64,000 nt of DNA from Chamaecrista fasciculata (GCA_003254925.1 QANZ01016263.1:25293-89292); one strand, 5' to 3'. Shown: positions 1 to 10,534, counted from the stretch's first letter. Program-made: numbers and translations. The notes: generated by a model from the sequence alone, not told the origin.

Positions 1-50
1 TTACTTCTGGTCGTACTCTCACTCTTAAGAATGTTCTTTACACTCCTAAG

Positions 51-376
51 ATGAGAAAGAATTTAATGTCTGCATTTCTACTTAACAAAGCGGGGTTTAA
101 ACAGACCATTGAGTCTGACCAATATGTTTTTACTAAAGGAGGGACTTTTGTAGGCAAAGGGTATGCTTGTGATGGAATGTTTAAGTTGAATCTTGATATG
201 AATAATATGTCTTCGAATTCTGTTTACATGATTTCTTCTATTAATTTTTGGCATGAACGTCTGTGTCATATAAATGATAAATATGTGCGAAAAATGAGTA
301 ATTTAGGATTGATACCTAATATTGATGGTAATTTTGAAAAATGTGAATTTTGTAGCATGTCAAAGATTACAAAAAG
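51..376 (+). pseudogene. Copia pol fragment (GAG-pre-integrase region)
   Basis: A reading frame of about 108 codons matches the region just before integrase in Ty1/Copia polyproteins. It has the pre-integrase zinc-binding pattern, with WHERLCHIN supplying histidines and CEFCSMSK supplying the CxxC pair, plus the usual spacing and the K/G-rich exit. It is open from the window edge and is cut at an N at 377. After that the sequence changes to unrelated, non-coding DNA, so the rest of pol is absent. The family assignment rests on the HHCC pattern. The element cannot be named from this piece. Confidence 0.75.
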
Positions 377-377
377 N
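377..377. other. single-N contig join
   Basis: One N separates a Copia coding frame from unrelated sequence with no coding continuity, which fits an assembly join rather than a sequencing ambiguity. Other single Ns are at 11,306, 32,061, 32,669 and 51,142. Confidence 0.6.
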
Positions 378-1680
378 TCCTGTTGCCTCCACTCGCCGTC
401 AATAGTCCCCGCCAGAAGCAGCAGCTGCTGTGGATCAACCCCGTCATATCATCGTTCATCCCCTCCGTTGAAGGTTGGTTCTCCCTCATATCCATGTCGG
501 TTTTTTTTTATTTCTCTTTTTGGATTCTGGAAAATCCGTGCTTTCCTGTTAAGACATGCATAATTTGACTGTGCTTTCTCATTTTGGTTCGATTTAAGAC
601 ATGCATAATTTAGACTCCTTCACTATCAAGTTCTTCAGTCCTTCATTTTCATGAACTGAACCTTTCTTGTAGAGATAATTGGCCTTGCCATGTATGTAGT
701 GGATGATTACTTCTTTTTCAGATTTTTGCTCCTCATACATGTCTGAGCTTGGGAAGAAACCATACTTGGAATGAATGAAAGTTTCATATATGAGTATGGA
801 CGATATAGAACAAAAGTTCCAAAATGAAAGACATACTGAAGATGAATTTCTCTTATGTTATTTTGATTGATGGATACTAGATGAAAAGTGTAGACGAAGC
901 CATAGGTCACTTTGAAGAAAGGGGGTGTGGAAATTTGATTCCTAACATTATAACTTATAGTTCTTCAGTGAGATGCATTTCAGTGGTCATCCTGTTATTT
1001 AAGTTCCACTTATAAACTAGCTTGAAAGATTAGAAAATGTTTGTATGTTTTGATTTAGAGAAGTTGGATTACACCTCAGGCTAACCATTTTGACATGTAT
1101 ATATTTAGAATATGAGTGTCATTGATTTACAAGCATGTTTCGGTATAGAGCTTATTGAAAAGATGATAGGTGTTAGTATCTAGTTGTTGTAGAATTTTGT
1201 ATGTAAATTCAAGTCTGATATGTATCTCTTTAGTTTATTGTATAGCCACTGTGTCAGTCAAATTCTTTCTCTATGACAGTCCCCATTTTTCCTGTTTCTT
1301 GTATTTTCTGCATCTAGCTTCCTTCTCCACTTCCCTTTTCCCATATCTCAATAGTGTAATCAAGAAATATCTGGGTATGTGTAAGGATGCTTTATATGTA
1401 GTATAATGTTGGTTATACAATCCCTTTTCCATAGTGTTTGAATATTTAAATGATGCTATTTTATCCATAAACACAAAATTATTGTGATGTACTAATAGCT
1501 TCCTGTCCAGTATTCTGAGATGTCCAGTATTTGGTTGTTGTCACCAAAGTTACCTTTTCTATCCCTTTCTTTCAATATGCTTATTAAAATTTTCTGCACT
1601 TACCATTTTCTTTAAAGTTAATTTACTCCAACGAGGGATTGTTAAGGTAAAGTTAAAACTTGTTAACCTTAATTAACACT
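378..1680. other. non-coding stretch, no gene recognised
   Basis: Short open frames occur here, such as 383-568 and 1,170-1,406. None has a recognisable motif, splice context or coding bias. The sequence is T-rich and looks intronic or intergenic. Confidence 0.5.
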
Positions 1681-2184
1681 TAGTGTTGTCATAACCGAAC
1701 CGGACAAAGACTCGGACAAGTGTTCGGTTCACGGTCGGATCGGTTGAATCGGTCGGACCGGATGTTTGGACCGGATGACGCAATAAATAATTATTTTTAA
1801 TATATTAAATATAAACCTCTATATATATATTTTTTTTGGGTCTAAGAGATGCATTAAATCTATTAATTTATTAGATAAGTAAAACAATTGGTAAGAGAAA
1901 GCTAATAGAGCCTCACAGTTGGGATGGTAAAGGTGCTAGGAGTGTGAAGAAAGGGCATGGGTTCGATCCCTACAAGGCTCAAAATGATTTTTTGAAAAAA
2001 AAATTGAGAACCGCCGGTCCGGTCCAGCGGTTGGACCCGGTTTTCCGGTTCTTAGCCGGTTATTTCCGGTCCAATCCGGTCCAACCATCATTCCGGTTCA
2101 AATGGTTGAACCAACTCGCTTGTGTCTTCGGGTAGCGGTCCAACCGGTCCGACCGGCCGGTCCGGTCCGGTTTTCACATCACTG
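1681..2184. mobile_element. hAT-type non-autonomous element rich in CCGGT motifs
   Basis: The two ends form an imperfect inverted repeat: TAGTGTTGTCATAACCGAAC on the left, and the complement of the right end CAGTGATGTGAAAACCGGAC. Both match the YAGNGNTG style of hAT termini. Many subterminal CCGGT/ACCGG motifs in both orientations flank an AT-rich core. No 8-bp target duplication is visible (flanks ttaacact and caaggaag), so the copy is old or an end is eroded. Related GC-rich ends occur near 22,165 and 32,330. Confidence 0.65.
1905..2010 (+). repeat. tRNA-derived SINE-like insert inside the hAT element
   Basis: The segment has a box A-like TGGGATGGTAAAGGTGC and a near-perfect RNA polymerase III box B, GGGTTCGATCCC, at about 1,959-1,970. 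An A-rich stretch with AAAAAAAAA follows at about 1,996-2,004. This is the arrangement of the head and tail of a plant tRNA-type SINE. It does not fold as a complete tRNA, so it is not called a tRNA gene. Confidence 0.45.
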
Positions 2185-2635
2185 CAAGGAAGTGACTAAT
2201 TTACTGCTCTCAGTTAATCAAAGTGTAGTCTATTGAGTAGATGAAACATGAAATAGATGAGAAACAGTAATGTTATGTTAGCTTATGTTTATTTTGACAA
2301 GATAAGGTATTTATTTTCAATTTGATGCATCACATTGTACTTTTTTCACTTTGGTGAAAACATCATTGATTGATGTATTTATAATAGGAATGAGGTTAAA
2401 ACTTATTTCACTTTTTTCACTTTCACTTTGCTAGCCAGCATGTTGTAGGTTAGTCTATTGATCATTTTGAGACTCTGAAACGAAACTCCAGTCTCATGTT
2501 GACGAACAAATCATTGAGACTTGTCACTTTTTTTTTGTTTTTTGTACATTCATGAGATAAAAAAAGATAGTGATTCTAAAAATGAAGTTTATATTGTGGT
2601 GTTGTTATCTCTCTTTTCTTGTTTTAGGTTGTCCT
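2185..2635. other. non-coding leader of the Myb/SANT-like gene
   Basis: No coding sequence is recognised. A T-rich tract ending ttgttttag at about 2,619-2,627, just before the chosen ATG at 2,636, looks like a 3' splice site. The gene may therefore have an untranslated upstream exon. Confidence 0.35.
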
Positions 2636-3830
2636 ATGGCGCCACCATGCAAGACAAAAGGAAAAGGTGTACAAGCAAATTGGACGGCGGTGATGGACAA
2701 GATATTCTTGGAGATCTGTGTGGAGGAGCTGGTAGCTGGCAATCGACCCGGCCATTATTTCAATGATAGGGGCCAAAAGAACATTGCGGCAAAGTTCAAG
2801 CGGGCAACTTCATTGGACTGGACAGAACCACAATTCAGGAATAGGTGGGGCCGATTGAAAAGGGACTGGACAAAATGGAATGGACTTCTTTACAGTACTA
2901 CTGGCGCTGGCTGGGATCCGATCAACAAGACCATCAGTGCAACCGACACTTGGTGGCAAGAAAAAATCGCGGTATTACACCACATGATACTTCATATGTT
3001 TAATTGGTACAACCGGTTTACTTGTTGCGTTCAATGGTTTGTTTTTGTGTGACAGGAAGATCCGTCTATTGCTAAGATGCGTTACCAGACTCTGCCGTGC
3101 AAAGAACTAATGGACCAGTTGTTCTGTGACGTGGTGGCCACTGGAGAAGATGCAATGTGCCCGAACTCCGGTGTCGTGCCCTCCTTTGCGGGGGACTCAA
3201 GCGATAATGATGTAGGATCGCCGGAGCAGCCAAGAGAAGGTGACGGGCTCGATGCTAATTCCAGCAGTAACGATGACGGGACACAGCCCGTTGATGCACC
3301 TGGGGGCCCAAGCAATCGAGGACGGGCAGGCCCAAGCAAACCAACAAAACCATCGCATAAGAGGAAGGGGCCCAGAGACAAAAGTAGCAGAAGGACAAAG
3401 AGTGGGCGAAGTGACCGGGATGACACTATCGCCCTTATGGCCGATCATATGGGTAACCTTGTAAGTCGTTTGGAAAGTGACAATCCTATGTCAACAACGA
3501 CGGTGCAATCCGTATGAGGTGAGAGGAGGAAGAAAGCAATAGCTATGCTGCGGAAGTTGCCCGACATGGATATGGGGTCGAAGTTCTTCGGCCTCTGTTG
3601 TAATGCATTAACAGATCCGGTGGTGATGGATTGGTTCATTGACTTGGAGGATAGCCTTGAGGGTCAGCTTGCTTTCTTGAAAACAAAGGTTTGTGAACTG
3701 TGAATTGCAATTTAAAGCAAAAGTTTTTGTTACTCTCAAAACCAAAGCGTATTAGTTGCATTTCACTATTAACTCAAACCAAATTGAACTCTAATTCATG
3801 TGTGTTTTGCAGATCTACGGCGATCATTAG
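2636..3830 (+). pseudogene. Myb/SANT-like DNA-binding protein, PIF/Harbinger ORF1 type, with in-frame stop
   Basis: Three exons can be followed in frame: 2,636-2,971, 3,056-3,688 and 3,813-3,830, with GT-AG junctions. Exon 1 starts at an ATG in good context (gtcctATGg). It encodes a Myb/SANT-like domain with the conserved pattern W-x(n)-F-x(n)-W-x-NRW-x-(L/K)-(R/K)-W, then a TWW motif (residues about 10-110). Exon 2 is a Ser/Pro/Asp-rich linker with a basic nuclear-localisation-like stretch, then an RRKKAIAMLRKLPD-type C-terminal helix. This layout is typical of the DNA-binding ORF1 of plant PIF/Harbinger transposons and of host genes derived from it. A TGA at 3,515-3,517 interrupts the frame just before RRKKAIAML, and the coding match continues straight after it. 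The copy is therefore probably dead, unless the TGA is a sequencing error. No Harbinger transposase is recognised nearby. Confidence 0.7.
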
Positions 3831-4380
3831 GGATGGATGATGGCGGCTGCAACCGTGAGGAGAGTATCGATGCATTCCACTTTAGGGTTGTCAAATATTT
3901 GTTCAATTAGGTTATGCCGTTTGTTAATTAGGTGGTGGATTTTTCAGTTATGATGTGAGATTGTAATGACGTTTGTTTGTTGAAGAGTTTATATGTATTT
4001 GTGTGATGGATTTGTGTGATGGATTTGATAAGAGGATTAATTTCGGTTATGTATTTGTGTAATGACGTTTGTTTATTGAGATTGCATTTGAATGATAATC
4101 GAACCGAAGTGTTCATTTAGTACTTGTTAACCCATTTGTTGATATTGGAAAATGCATGTTCAAGTGTAGGTAATTAAGGAATTGTTGAGCATTTTGTAGT
4201 GAATAAAGGTATGAACTAGTTAATTACTCATTTTTTTGGTAATAAAAATGTCACCAGCACATATTCCTCCATTATTTTAACCTAACATCTAATTTCACCG
4301 TTCCAACTTCTTCATCTCTAAATTTCTCTACAAACCCTAACGTCAATCTCAAACCCCAAAACCACATTTCTCCTTGAACG
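3831..4380. other. intergenic spacer, no gene recognised
   Basis: This is AT-rich spacer with short internal near-repeats such as gtgtgatggatttg at about 4,000-4,030. It presumably holds the 3' end of the upstream gene and the promoter and leader of the next one. No clear TATA box was chosen. Confidence 0.4.
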
Positions 4381-5678
4381 ATGTCTTCTTCAACAGTCAG
4401 ACGTTCCAAGAATGCCCAAAACGCAGCCGGTGCTTCCTCTTCATATCGCCGCCGTTCGAAAAATGCTTCAAACTCGCCGATGGATGCAAGCTCGACTTCA
4501 CTGGCCATCGGTCAAGCTTATGCTAGCCGGAACGTTCTCGAGTGCCGGTATGTTGATTTCCCTTTCTTTGATCAACATTTGCCCCAATGTTCACAGAGGC
4601 TGAGGGCTGCAAAATTGGACATACTGGTAGGAAATACGTCAAAATTTTGTCCTCAGGTAGTTAGGAGTTTTTATTCGAATATGAGGTATAGTAGTAAAGA
4701 TAATACAATTCTTTCAAATGTTAGGGGTATAAATGTTAGTATAGATGAAAAAAAATTGGGCTCTTTGTTAAATTTGCCCTGTAATGGTCTGAAGCTTGAT
4801 GGGAAAGCACTTGGTAGGATCCCAAACTACAACAAACAAACTATTGAAAAAAATCTAATGGAATCTCCTGACCATGTTGGGAAGGTGAACCCAACAAGCA
4901 TGTCTATAGAATATAAGCTGTTGTATCATGTAGTTGTCTATTGCATAACGCATAAGTCAGGCAGCCACACCTGCCCAAATGAAGTTGACTGTTACCTGAT
5001 GTACTGTCTATTGGAGGGTATTGAGGTGAACATACCCTATATGATCATCCAACGAATGGGCAAGTGTTGCCAAAAAGAAGGCACACCACTCCCCTATGCC
5101 TCCCTGGTCACAAGAATTTTGCAGTTAAACAATATTTCCCCTTTCGAGGTTGAGGAAGAGTTCCCGAAAGCATTTGATCAAGTAAGCATTGCAAGGATGG
5201 GACACTGGTTGTTGAACAATGAGTGGACATCTAGGCATGGTACGATACCGTTTCATCTTTTACATGCATATAAATTGACATCCTTTTAGCTATGGAATTT
5301 GACATGTAATTTGATTCTTATTTACCTTCTCCCTGTTAAATGAATGTAAAGAGAAATTAGCTATCATGGTTAATCATTTTGTTATGCTTAATCATTTGGT
5401 TAGTTAACGATGTATTATTTGCATATGTCAGGAAATCGTTACCCACAACCTGCCGGGGAAGATGACAACCGTCAAGGGGGGGAGATCACCCAATGGAGCA
5501 GCCCTCTGTCCCGCAATCATTGCAACCTTTTCTTGAGGCGATGGAGAAGCGGCTAGGGGACCAGATGGCAGGGTATCATCAGACAGTGCTCGAACGCTTG
5601 GACGGGATAGACGCCCACATAGAAGACATCAGAGTGCATGTCAAAGACCTCGAGGACGCGAGGCAGGCTGAAGATTGA
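4381..5678 (+). pseudogene. putative plant transposon protein (PF20167-like), frameshifted second exon
   Basis: Exon 1 (4,381-5,239) starts MSSSTVRRSK and has a basic Ser/Arg N terminus. A globular domain of about 230 residues follows (YVDFPFFDQHLP ... IARMGHWLLNNEW). It resembles the 'putative plant transposon protein' domain found in many repetitive plant loci; this family call comes from overall pattern and is not certain. A GT donor at 5,240 joins an acceptor before 5,432 and gives RHG|NRYPQPAGEDD. In that frame translation soon runs off the expected track. The downstream frame from 5,493 to 5,678 encodes a coiled-coil-like tail (EAMEKRLGDQM ... IEDIRVHVKDLED) in another phase. A one-base indel near the G-run at 5,475-5,482 would explain this. 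Without splicing, exon 1 reads through to a stop at 5,287-5,289, giving 302 aa. Confidence 0.55.
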
Positions 5679-6117
5679 CCTCCTATAGTACTTCGGTAGC
5701 ACGCCTGACTTAGGGTGTAATTAGTTTAGAGACAAGCTTGTTCATTTGATTATTTGTACACTCGACTGACTGAATTATTGTTACGCGAATATCATCTGCA
5801 TTAATGCTAGCCTTATGAACATTTATTGTGATGAAAAAGAGAAGTAAATGATTTTGACTTCTATATATGTTACATTTGATTATTTTGACTTCTATATATG
5901 CTAGCCTTATGAACATTTATTGTCATGTCCTCTGTTTTTCACATGCCAAATCACCACTACTTTAGAGGAAAATGAATAGCAGGAAAGGTGACATCAACAT
6001 ATTCAAATTGGCCTGCGGAAAAAAAAAAAAAAAAACCTCAACAACACCATCCATACAATTTCTGGAAATCCTGAAAAGTGAGAAATTTTGCACAAATTAA
6101 CATTTCAGTTAAAAGTG
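5679..6117. other. spacer with 3' end of upstream gene
   Basis: Nothing coding is seen. A direct repeat of about 30 bp (ttttgacttctatatatg with tgctagccttatgaacattt) occurs around 5,805-5,930. A run of 17 A residues lies near 6,018-6,035. Confidence 0.35.
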
Positions 6118-6306
6118 AGAAAGAGGGAATTTCCAGCGCAGCATCGGTGCACCGATTGAGTATTTGGTGCACCTATTGTTGACTAGGAGGGAATTTCCAG
6201 CGAATTTTCGGTGCACCGATTGAATATTTGGTGCACCGAATGTTGAAAGAGGGAATTTCCAGTGAATTTTCGGTGCACCGATTGAAATGTGGGGCACCAA
6301 ATGTTG
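6118..6306. repeat. minisatellite, three units of about 60-65 bp
   Basis: Three tandem units share the core gagggaatttccagcg, followed by tttcggtgcaccgattga and tttggtgcacc. Units begin near 6,121, 6,188 and 6,249. Each holds the short palindrome GGTGCACC twice or in decayed form. The array lies just downstream of the GRF gene's 3' end. Confidence 0.75.
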
Positions 6307-6312
6307 AAAAGT

Positions 6313-6410
6313 ACAATGTTCATGCTATTGCAATCTTCATGCTATTGCAATCTCTTAATACAATGTTCATGCTATTGCAATCTTCAGCATCCACAATGTT
6401 CATTGTTCAC
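6313..6410. repeat. short tandem repeats of a 13-22 bp motif
   Basis: The motif caatgttcatgctattgcaa recurs in full and partial copies at about 6,313-6,350 and 6,359-6,382, with shorter caatgttcat copies to 6,403. It directly follows the minisatellite. Confidence 0.6.
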
Positions 6411-6439
6411 CAACAAATGACAATTACAATTACATACAA

Positions 6440-7069
6440 TTAAGGTAAATATTGACCTCCAACTCGGAATTGTACAGTCCAAATATTGAAAAGTACAAGA
6501 AAAAACAACGACGAAATGAACCCAATAAAAAATGTCACAACCATCTTGTATCTTCTTTTGACCTGCATCATTTCTTGCTTAAGCTTCAACCTCTCACTTG
6601 CTTCGGTACTCTTTAACTGTTGCACCTCATCGTGAAGCTTTGCAATCGTCGCTTGTTGGGGGTTTGGAACCGACCTTCCCGTTGCCAGTAAAGCATTTAA
6701 TTGTTGTTCAAGGGACTCAATTCGGGCTTGCACCTTCCAGCCAACTTCTTGCCATCGGCTATCAGTTTCAGGGTCATGCCATGAAAAGAAACCACATTTC
6801 TTTGGCTGGAGGAAAATGGTCATCATACATCAAAGTTAAGCGTTTTATTGTATGGAACTCAAAACAATGTACGACAAACACAATATATATTACAAATTAT
6901 AAAACTATAAATTGCATACCGGATAGTGCGGACAAGTGTGAAACCGCCTTCCGAAACTCCAAGGTTTCCATGACATTCGGAAAACAGCAACTTCACCACA
7001 TTGACAATATTTTGTCGGGACCTCGTCGGACGATGAGAGAGCTGCTGATGAAGATGTTATGGTCGACAT
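6440..7069 (-). CDS. GRF-type zinc-finger protein with coiled coil and C-terminal membrane segment
   Basis: Two exons on the minus strand (7,069-6,920 and 6,805-6,440) join in frame to give 171 aa. The splice falls inside the zinc finger. Exon 1 ends CxC...SWKPW...GRRFHTCPHYP and exon 2 opens PKKCGFFSWHDPE, which together form the CxCG...C...CGFFxWxD pattern of the GRF finger (residues about 18-65). A Glu/Gln/Lys-rich coiled coil follows (about 70-135). A hydrophobic segment (VVTFFIGFISSLFFLVLF) near the C terminus is a likely tail anchor. This matches the plant family annotated as At4g04775-like, whose biochemical role is unknown to me. I chose MSTITSSS as the start because a good acceptor (gttgtgcag) lies between it and upstream sequence. 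The finger is complete and nothing looks broken. Its position among transposon genes suggests it may be carried by, or derived from, a mobile element. Confidence 0.75.
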
Positions 7070-7119
7070 CGTCAGGATTGTTCGCAAAAATCCAAATGTC
7101 ACAATGTCCGGCCTTTGCA

Positions 7120-8058
7120 CTGCACAACAGTTACAAGTTTGACTACAACCATTACTTGAGACTTATGACACAAAATTTGCAAGTAAAATAGCACTTATGA
7201 CACAAAATTTACAAGTTATTTCTAGTTCTTTCCAATTAATCATAAGTTATCCCGTTACTGAAATTCTAAATTCTTCAGATCAGTTTGAGGCTGTGATCCC
7301 TCCTATACATAAACACCTCTAACTCTATCACCCTCCCAATCTCTTAATCAAATACTTCATTCAAAACTCTAGGGTGGCATAACAGTACTTTTGCACAAAG
7401 GATGACTGTAATTTTGCTTGGTAGCTACAAATATGAGAATAGGCTACATCGTAGATACTACCATAATCAAATGTTGAATATTGCCCAGCAATGATATAAG
7501 GAGAAGCCAAGAAGAAGATAACAACAGTCTCACAACCTGCCTACGTGACAGGAGTTACAAAATCTTGAATCATGAGCAAATCTAGAAAAACAATTGGGGA
7601 ATACGTTCTCAGTTCTTTGATATTAAAATTAGCGCGGCATATTGAGACTAGTCAACAAACAATATTCTTAATTCGCTACTGAATCCACAGTTCGCAGGAC
7701 GAAAAGCAAGAAACAATGATTTTCCATTCAGACAGAGTGAAACGTTTGATGAAACAAGAAAAGCAAACTAAAATTGTTACGGAATGCATCATCAAGAGGT
7801 TTTACTTGTTCAGTCTTCGATGAAACTCGATTGAGCCCTAAAATAAATCTACAAGACGCAACAGCACAGGATCACTTACCTTGCGTCGGACCGCAGAGGA
7901 CTGTTGATCGTCGATGGAAGACAGGCCACCCTCGCTCGGTCGTGGGAAAGAATCCGGTGTGGCAGTTGGCAAAACGTCGACGGGCTATGGAAGATGCATC
8001 GCGATGCAGAAGGCCAAACTCTGGTGACAATGAAAAATTTGGGTGTCGATGGATTTAG
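7120..8058 (-). other. probable 5' untranslated exon and intron of the GRF gene
   Basis: On the minus strand, GC-richer sequence from about 8,058 to 7,880 ends at a consensus donor (AAG|GTAAGT). An acceptor at 7,121-7,120 precedes the GRF exon. The upstream block has no convincing coding frame on the minus strand. I read it as a leader exon followed by a 760-bp intron. This is inference from splice motifs only. Confidence 0.4.
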
Positions 8059-8109
8059 GGCATATTTGCAATTTCAGAATTAAAAATTTTGGCACAAATT
8101 CACATTTCA

Positions 8110-8372
8110 GCCCTAGGTCACAATGATTATGTACAACATGGTCCCAGATTATGGTAAAAGACCATTTTGCCCTTTGTGATTGGGGATTGAATGTATTAGA
8201 GTATAGGTAATTATAGGTTTATGTATAGGGGTATAAGTGTAATTGAGTGTGTTTGATTATTTAAGAATCATGATTATAATCAAATCAGGAAAAAAACGTA
8301 AACGAACGTGTTTATTTTGATTATAATCAAAACAGATTATAATCAAAACGGAAACGAACTGGGCCTAAAAAA
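8110..8372. mobile_element. PIF/Harbinger-like element end
   Basis: The right end reads ...gaaacgaactgggcc|taa. Inward of it are repeated gattataatc motifs and a segment (tgtattagagtataggtaat ... ggggtataagtgtaattgag) that reappears in inverted orientation at 30,830-30,910, inside the element at 30,755-32,003. The terminal GGCCCAGTTCGTTT and the flanking TAA suit PIF/Harbinger. No matching left end was found, so the element is truncated, or it once enclosed the 2.6-8.1 kb gene cluster. Confidence 0.5.
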
Positions 8373-8556
8373 AAAAGACCATAATAATGATTATGATCTT
8401 TTAAGTCTAATGCAAAACGTCATTGTACATGACTATACCCTAAGTCCTAAGCCCTAAGCCTTAAGCCCCTAATTAAGGGAAGTTTCTCACTCATTTTATC
8501 TCTCTAAAATGTACCAAAAAATGTAAAGACCAAATACAAACGACCCAAATCCCTAA

Positions 8557-10534
8557 TTAAGCCCATTTTGCCATCAATGACATTCCTCCAGCACCTAACA
8601 AAACTGCAACATAGGACCAAATTTGGAGTTTCAAGTTTCCTTGAAGCCTAGGTCCCATAAAATCAGAAGCCAATAGTTCCACCAATGCCATATAATTCAA
8701 TAGCCCTGCAGATATAGCATTGAGAATGCCCTCCACAATGAGAGAAGTTGGGCTGGAGTCACTATACACATTTGATAGCCCAATCCCTAAAGCTATCCCA
8801 AATGGGGTTGTCACTGAGAAGAAGAAAACCAAAATGCCCTTCATCTTGTACCCATATTCAGCCTGTTACAAAGTGTATAATTTCACCATTTATCACACTC
8901 TTCACTTCACTAGCAAGATCAAATAATGTAATTAAAGCATATTGAGTATTAGAACGTTTGGATCAAAAGGTGTATTTTCAATATACAAAGAATAAGTTAG
9001 ATTCTTTTCCAGCAAAATATATCTTTTTTGTTTTAAAAATAGAAAAATTTTAAAAAATATATGTTTAATAAAACTACTTTTTATTTAATTTTTTAAAGAG
9101 TAAACTAATTAACAATTTGATTCCTAAAAGATTATTAAACTGACAACTTAGTCACCGAAAGATTTAATACACATTTAGTCACTAAAAGATCAAAAGTCAA
9201 AATAGCATATTATTTATTTCTTCAAAGATTAAGAAAATATACTATTTAATTCATAAAAAAGACTAATTAATATACTGTTTTGATCTTTCAAGAATTAAAA
9301 TGTATATTTCAACTATTCAAGGACCGAGTTGTCAGCTCGATGATCTTTTAGAGATCAAATTGTTAGTTTACTCTTATTATTTTAAACACCTAATATTATT
9401 TTTAAAATTTAAAAAACAAAAAAAAAAACTATTTGGAGATGTCCTTAACTCCAAAAATAATTTTTTACCTTAATTAAGAAGTAAAAAAAAATTGATATAT
9501 AGTCAATAAATGGACGAAATAGATCATCACCTGCATTATGCAACCACCCAAGCCCATTCCCTCAAAGAGTTGATGGAAGCAGAGTGCAGCAATGAGAGGC
9601 TTTATTGTGCATGGGTTTTCTGAAGCTCCCATTGATAAGCCTATCACCACTGAGTGCACCACAATCCCTAGTTCCAATACCTTCATCATCCACCACATTA
9701 TTAGTATCAATAATTTCATATGTATATCTATCCTTCTACATGTTCTAGTAAATTTGGTATTAAATAACAATCAAGTTTCTTTAGTTAAAAAAAAAAAGGA
9801 GTGACATTTATTATTTGTATCTGATAAATACTAGAAAAAAAGAATGCAATCGAAAATTGGAATATATAAAACAAATCCAAAATGCTCAAATTTCGCCTAA
9901 TGTGTAATTTAATTACCTGAGCCACAACACGACACTTTAGCAATTGTTCTTCTCCCTCAACGTTCTTCACATTTCCGTGCCCATGCCCATGCCCAAAACT
10001 ATTTTGTACTAATTCTTTATCTTCGTTTCTATGAGCAATTTCAACGGTTTCATCACCATTATTAGATATCCTTTTCTTGAAGAAGCCAATTGAGAACGAA
10101 TCCACCATGAGAGTGAAAATAGCAGCCAACATTGCAATGAATGTAGTGAATGGAAACTTCCGCCAAGGGTTTTCCGGCAAACATTCCGATTGCAAGTCGT
10201 CAAAGGAGTCCGGCAACACGTGCATGTATCCGGTCGCCAGAATCACGCCGGAGGCAAATGCCTTCACCAAAACGAATAAGTTTTTGTCCGGTTGGAGCGC
10301 CGGCACGGCGCGTGAGAAAATCGGAAGGCACACGCCAATCATGCTTGCAACTAGTATGGCCCATATTGCTATGACCTTGAACTTCAAGGCTATCGCCTTA
10401 TTATGACAAGTCCCCTCGTATTTCGACTCGCATTCTGCGGTTGCCGTCGCTAACGAGAATGCCGAGAAGAGAACGATAAAGAAGATGAATATTGAGAAGA
10501 CATTGTAATTTGAAGATGAAGAAGAAGAAGCCAT
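8557..10534 (-). CDS. ZIP-family metal transporter, IRT-like
   Basis: Three exons on the minus strand (10,534-9,917; 9,680-9,531; 8,862-8,557) join in phase 0 with GT-AG junctions to give 357 aa, normal for plant ZIPs. An N-terminal signal peptide ends near ...ATATAEC. Eight membrane spans are expected. Exon 1 carries spans 1-3 with the IRT-type stretches [19 protein letters not shown] and ENPWRKFPF. The variable cytosolic loop has the metal-binding GHGHGHGN. Exon 2 carries the ZIP signature in spans 4-5, [12 protein letters not shown] and [11 protein letters not shown], with the conserved His/Glu ligands. Exon 3 carries spans 6-8 and ends SLMAKWA. The protein should import Fe2+, Zn2+ or related divalent cations across the plasma membrane; the exact substrate cannot be read from sequence. 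I chose MASSSSSS as the start because the upstream in-frame ATG at 10,681 lies outside the likely transcript and the signal peptide begins here. Intron 2 contains a MITE-like insertion. Confidence 0.92.
9097..9374. repeat. MITE-like inverted-repeat element in ZIP intron 2
   Basis: The ends are AGAGTAAACTAA on the left and its complement TTAGTTTACTCT on the right. The similarity continues inward for about 60 bp (tttgattcctaaaagatt / aatcttttagagatcaaatt-like arms, and gacaacttagtc / gagttgtc). No clean target duplication was found, so the superfamily is uncertain. Confidence 0.55.

Noticed and set aside
383-568. Open frame after the contig join
   Set aside because: No family features, overlaps other frames, and sits next to an N.
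1950-1975. tRNA gene
   Set aside because: Only box A/B-like elements are present. No cloverleaf with an anticodon arm and acceptor stem could be drawn, and an A-rich tail follows, so a SINE is more likely.
3082-3464. Several frames overlapping the Myb/SANT exon 2 on both strands
   Set aside because: They are shadows of the spliced exon, with compositionally biased products and no motifs.
7774-8058. 94-codon plus-strand frame
   Set aside because: It is the antisense of a likely leader exon with a GTAAGT donor on the minus strand. The protein is Arg-rich and shows no motif.
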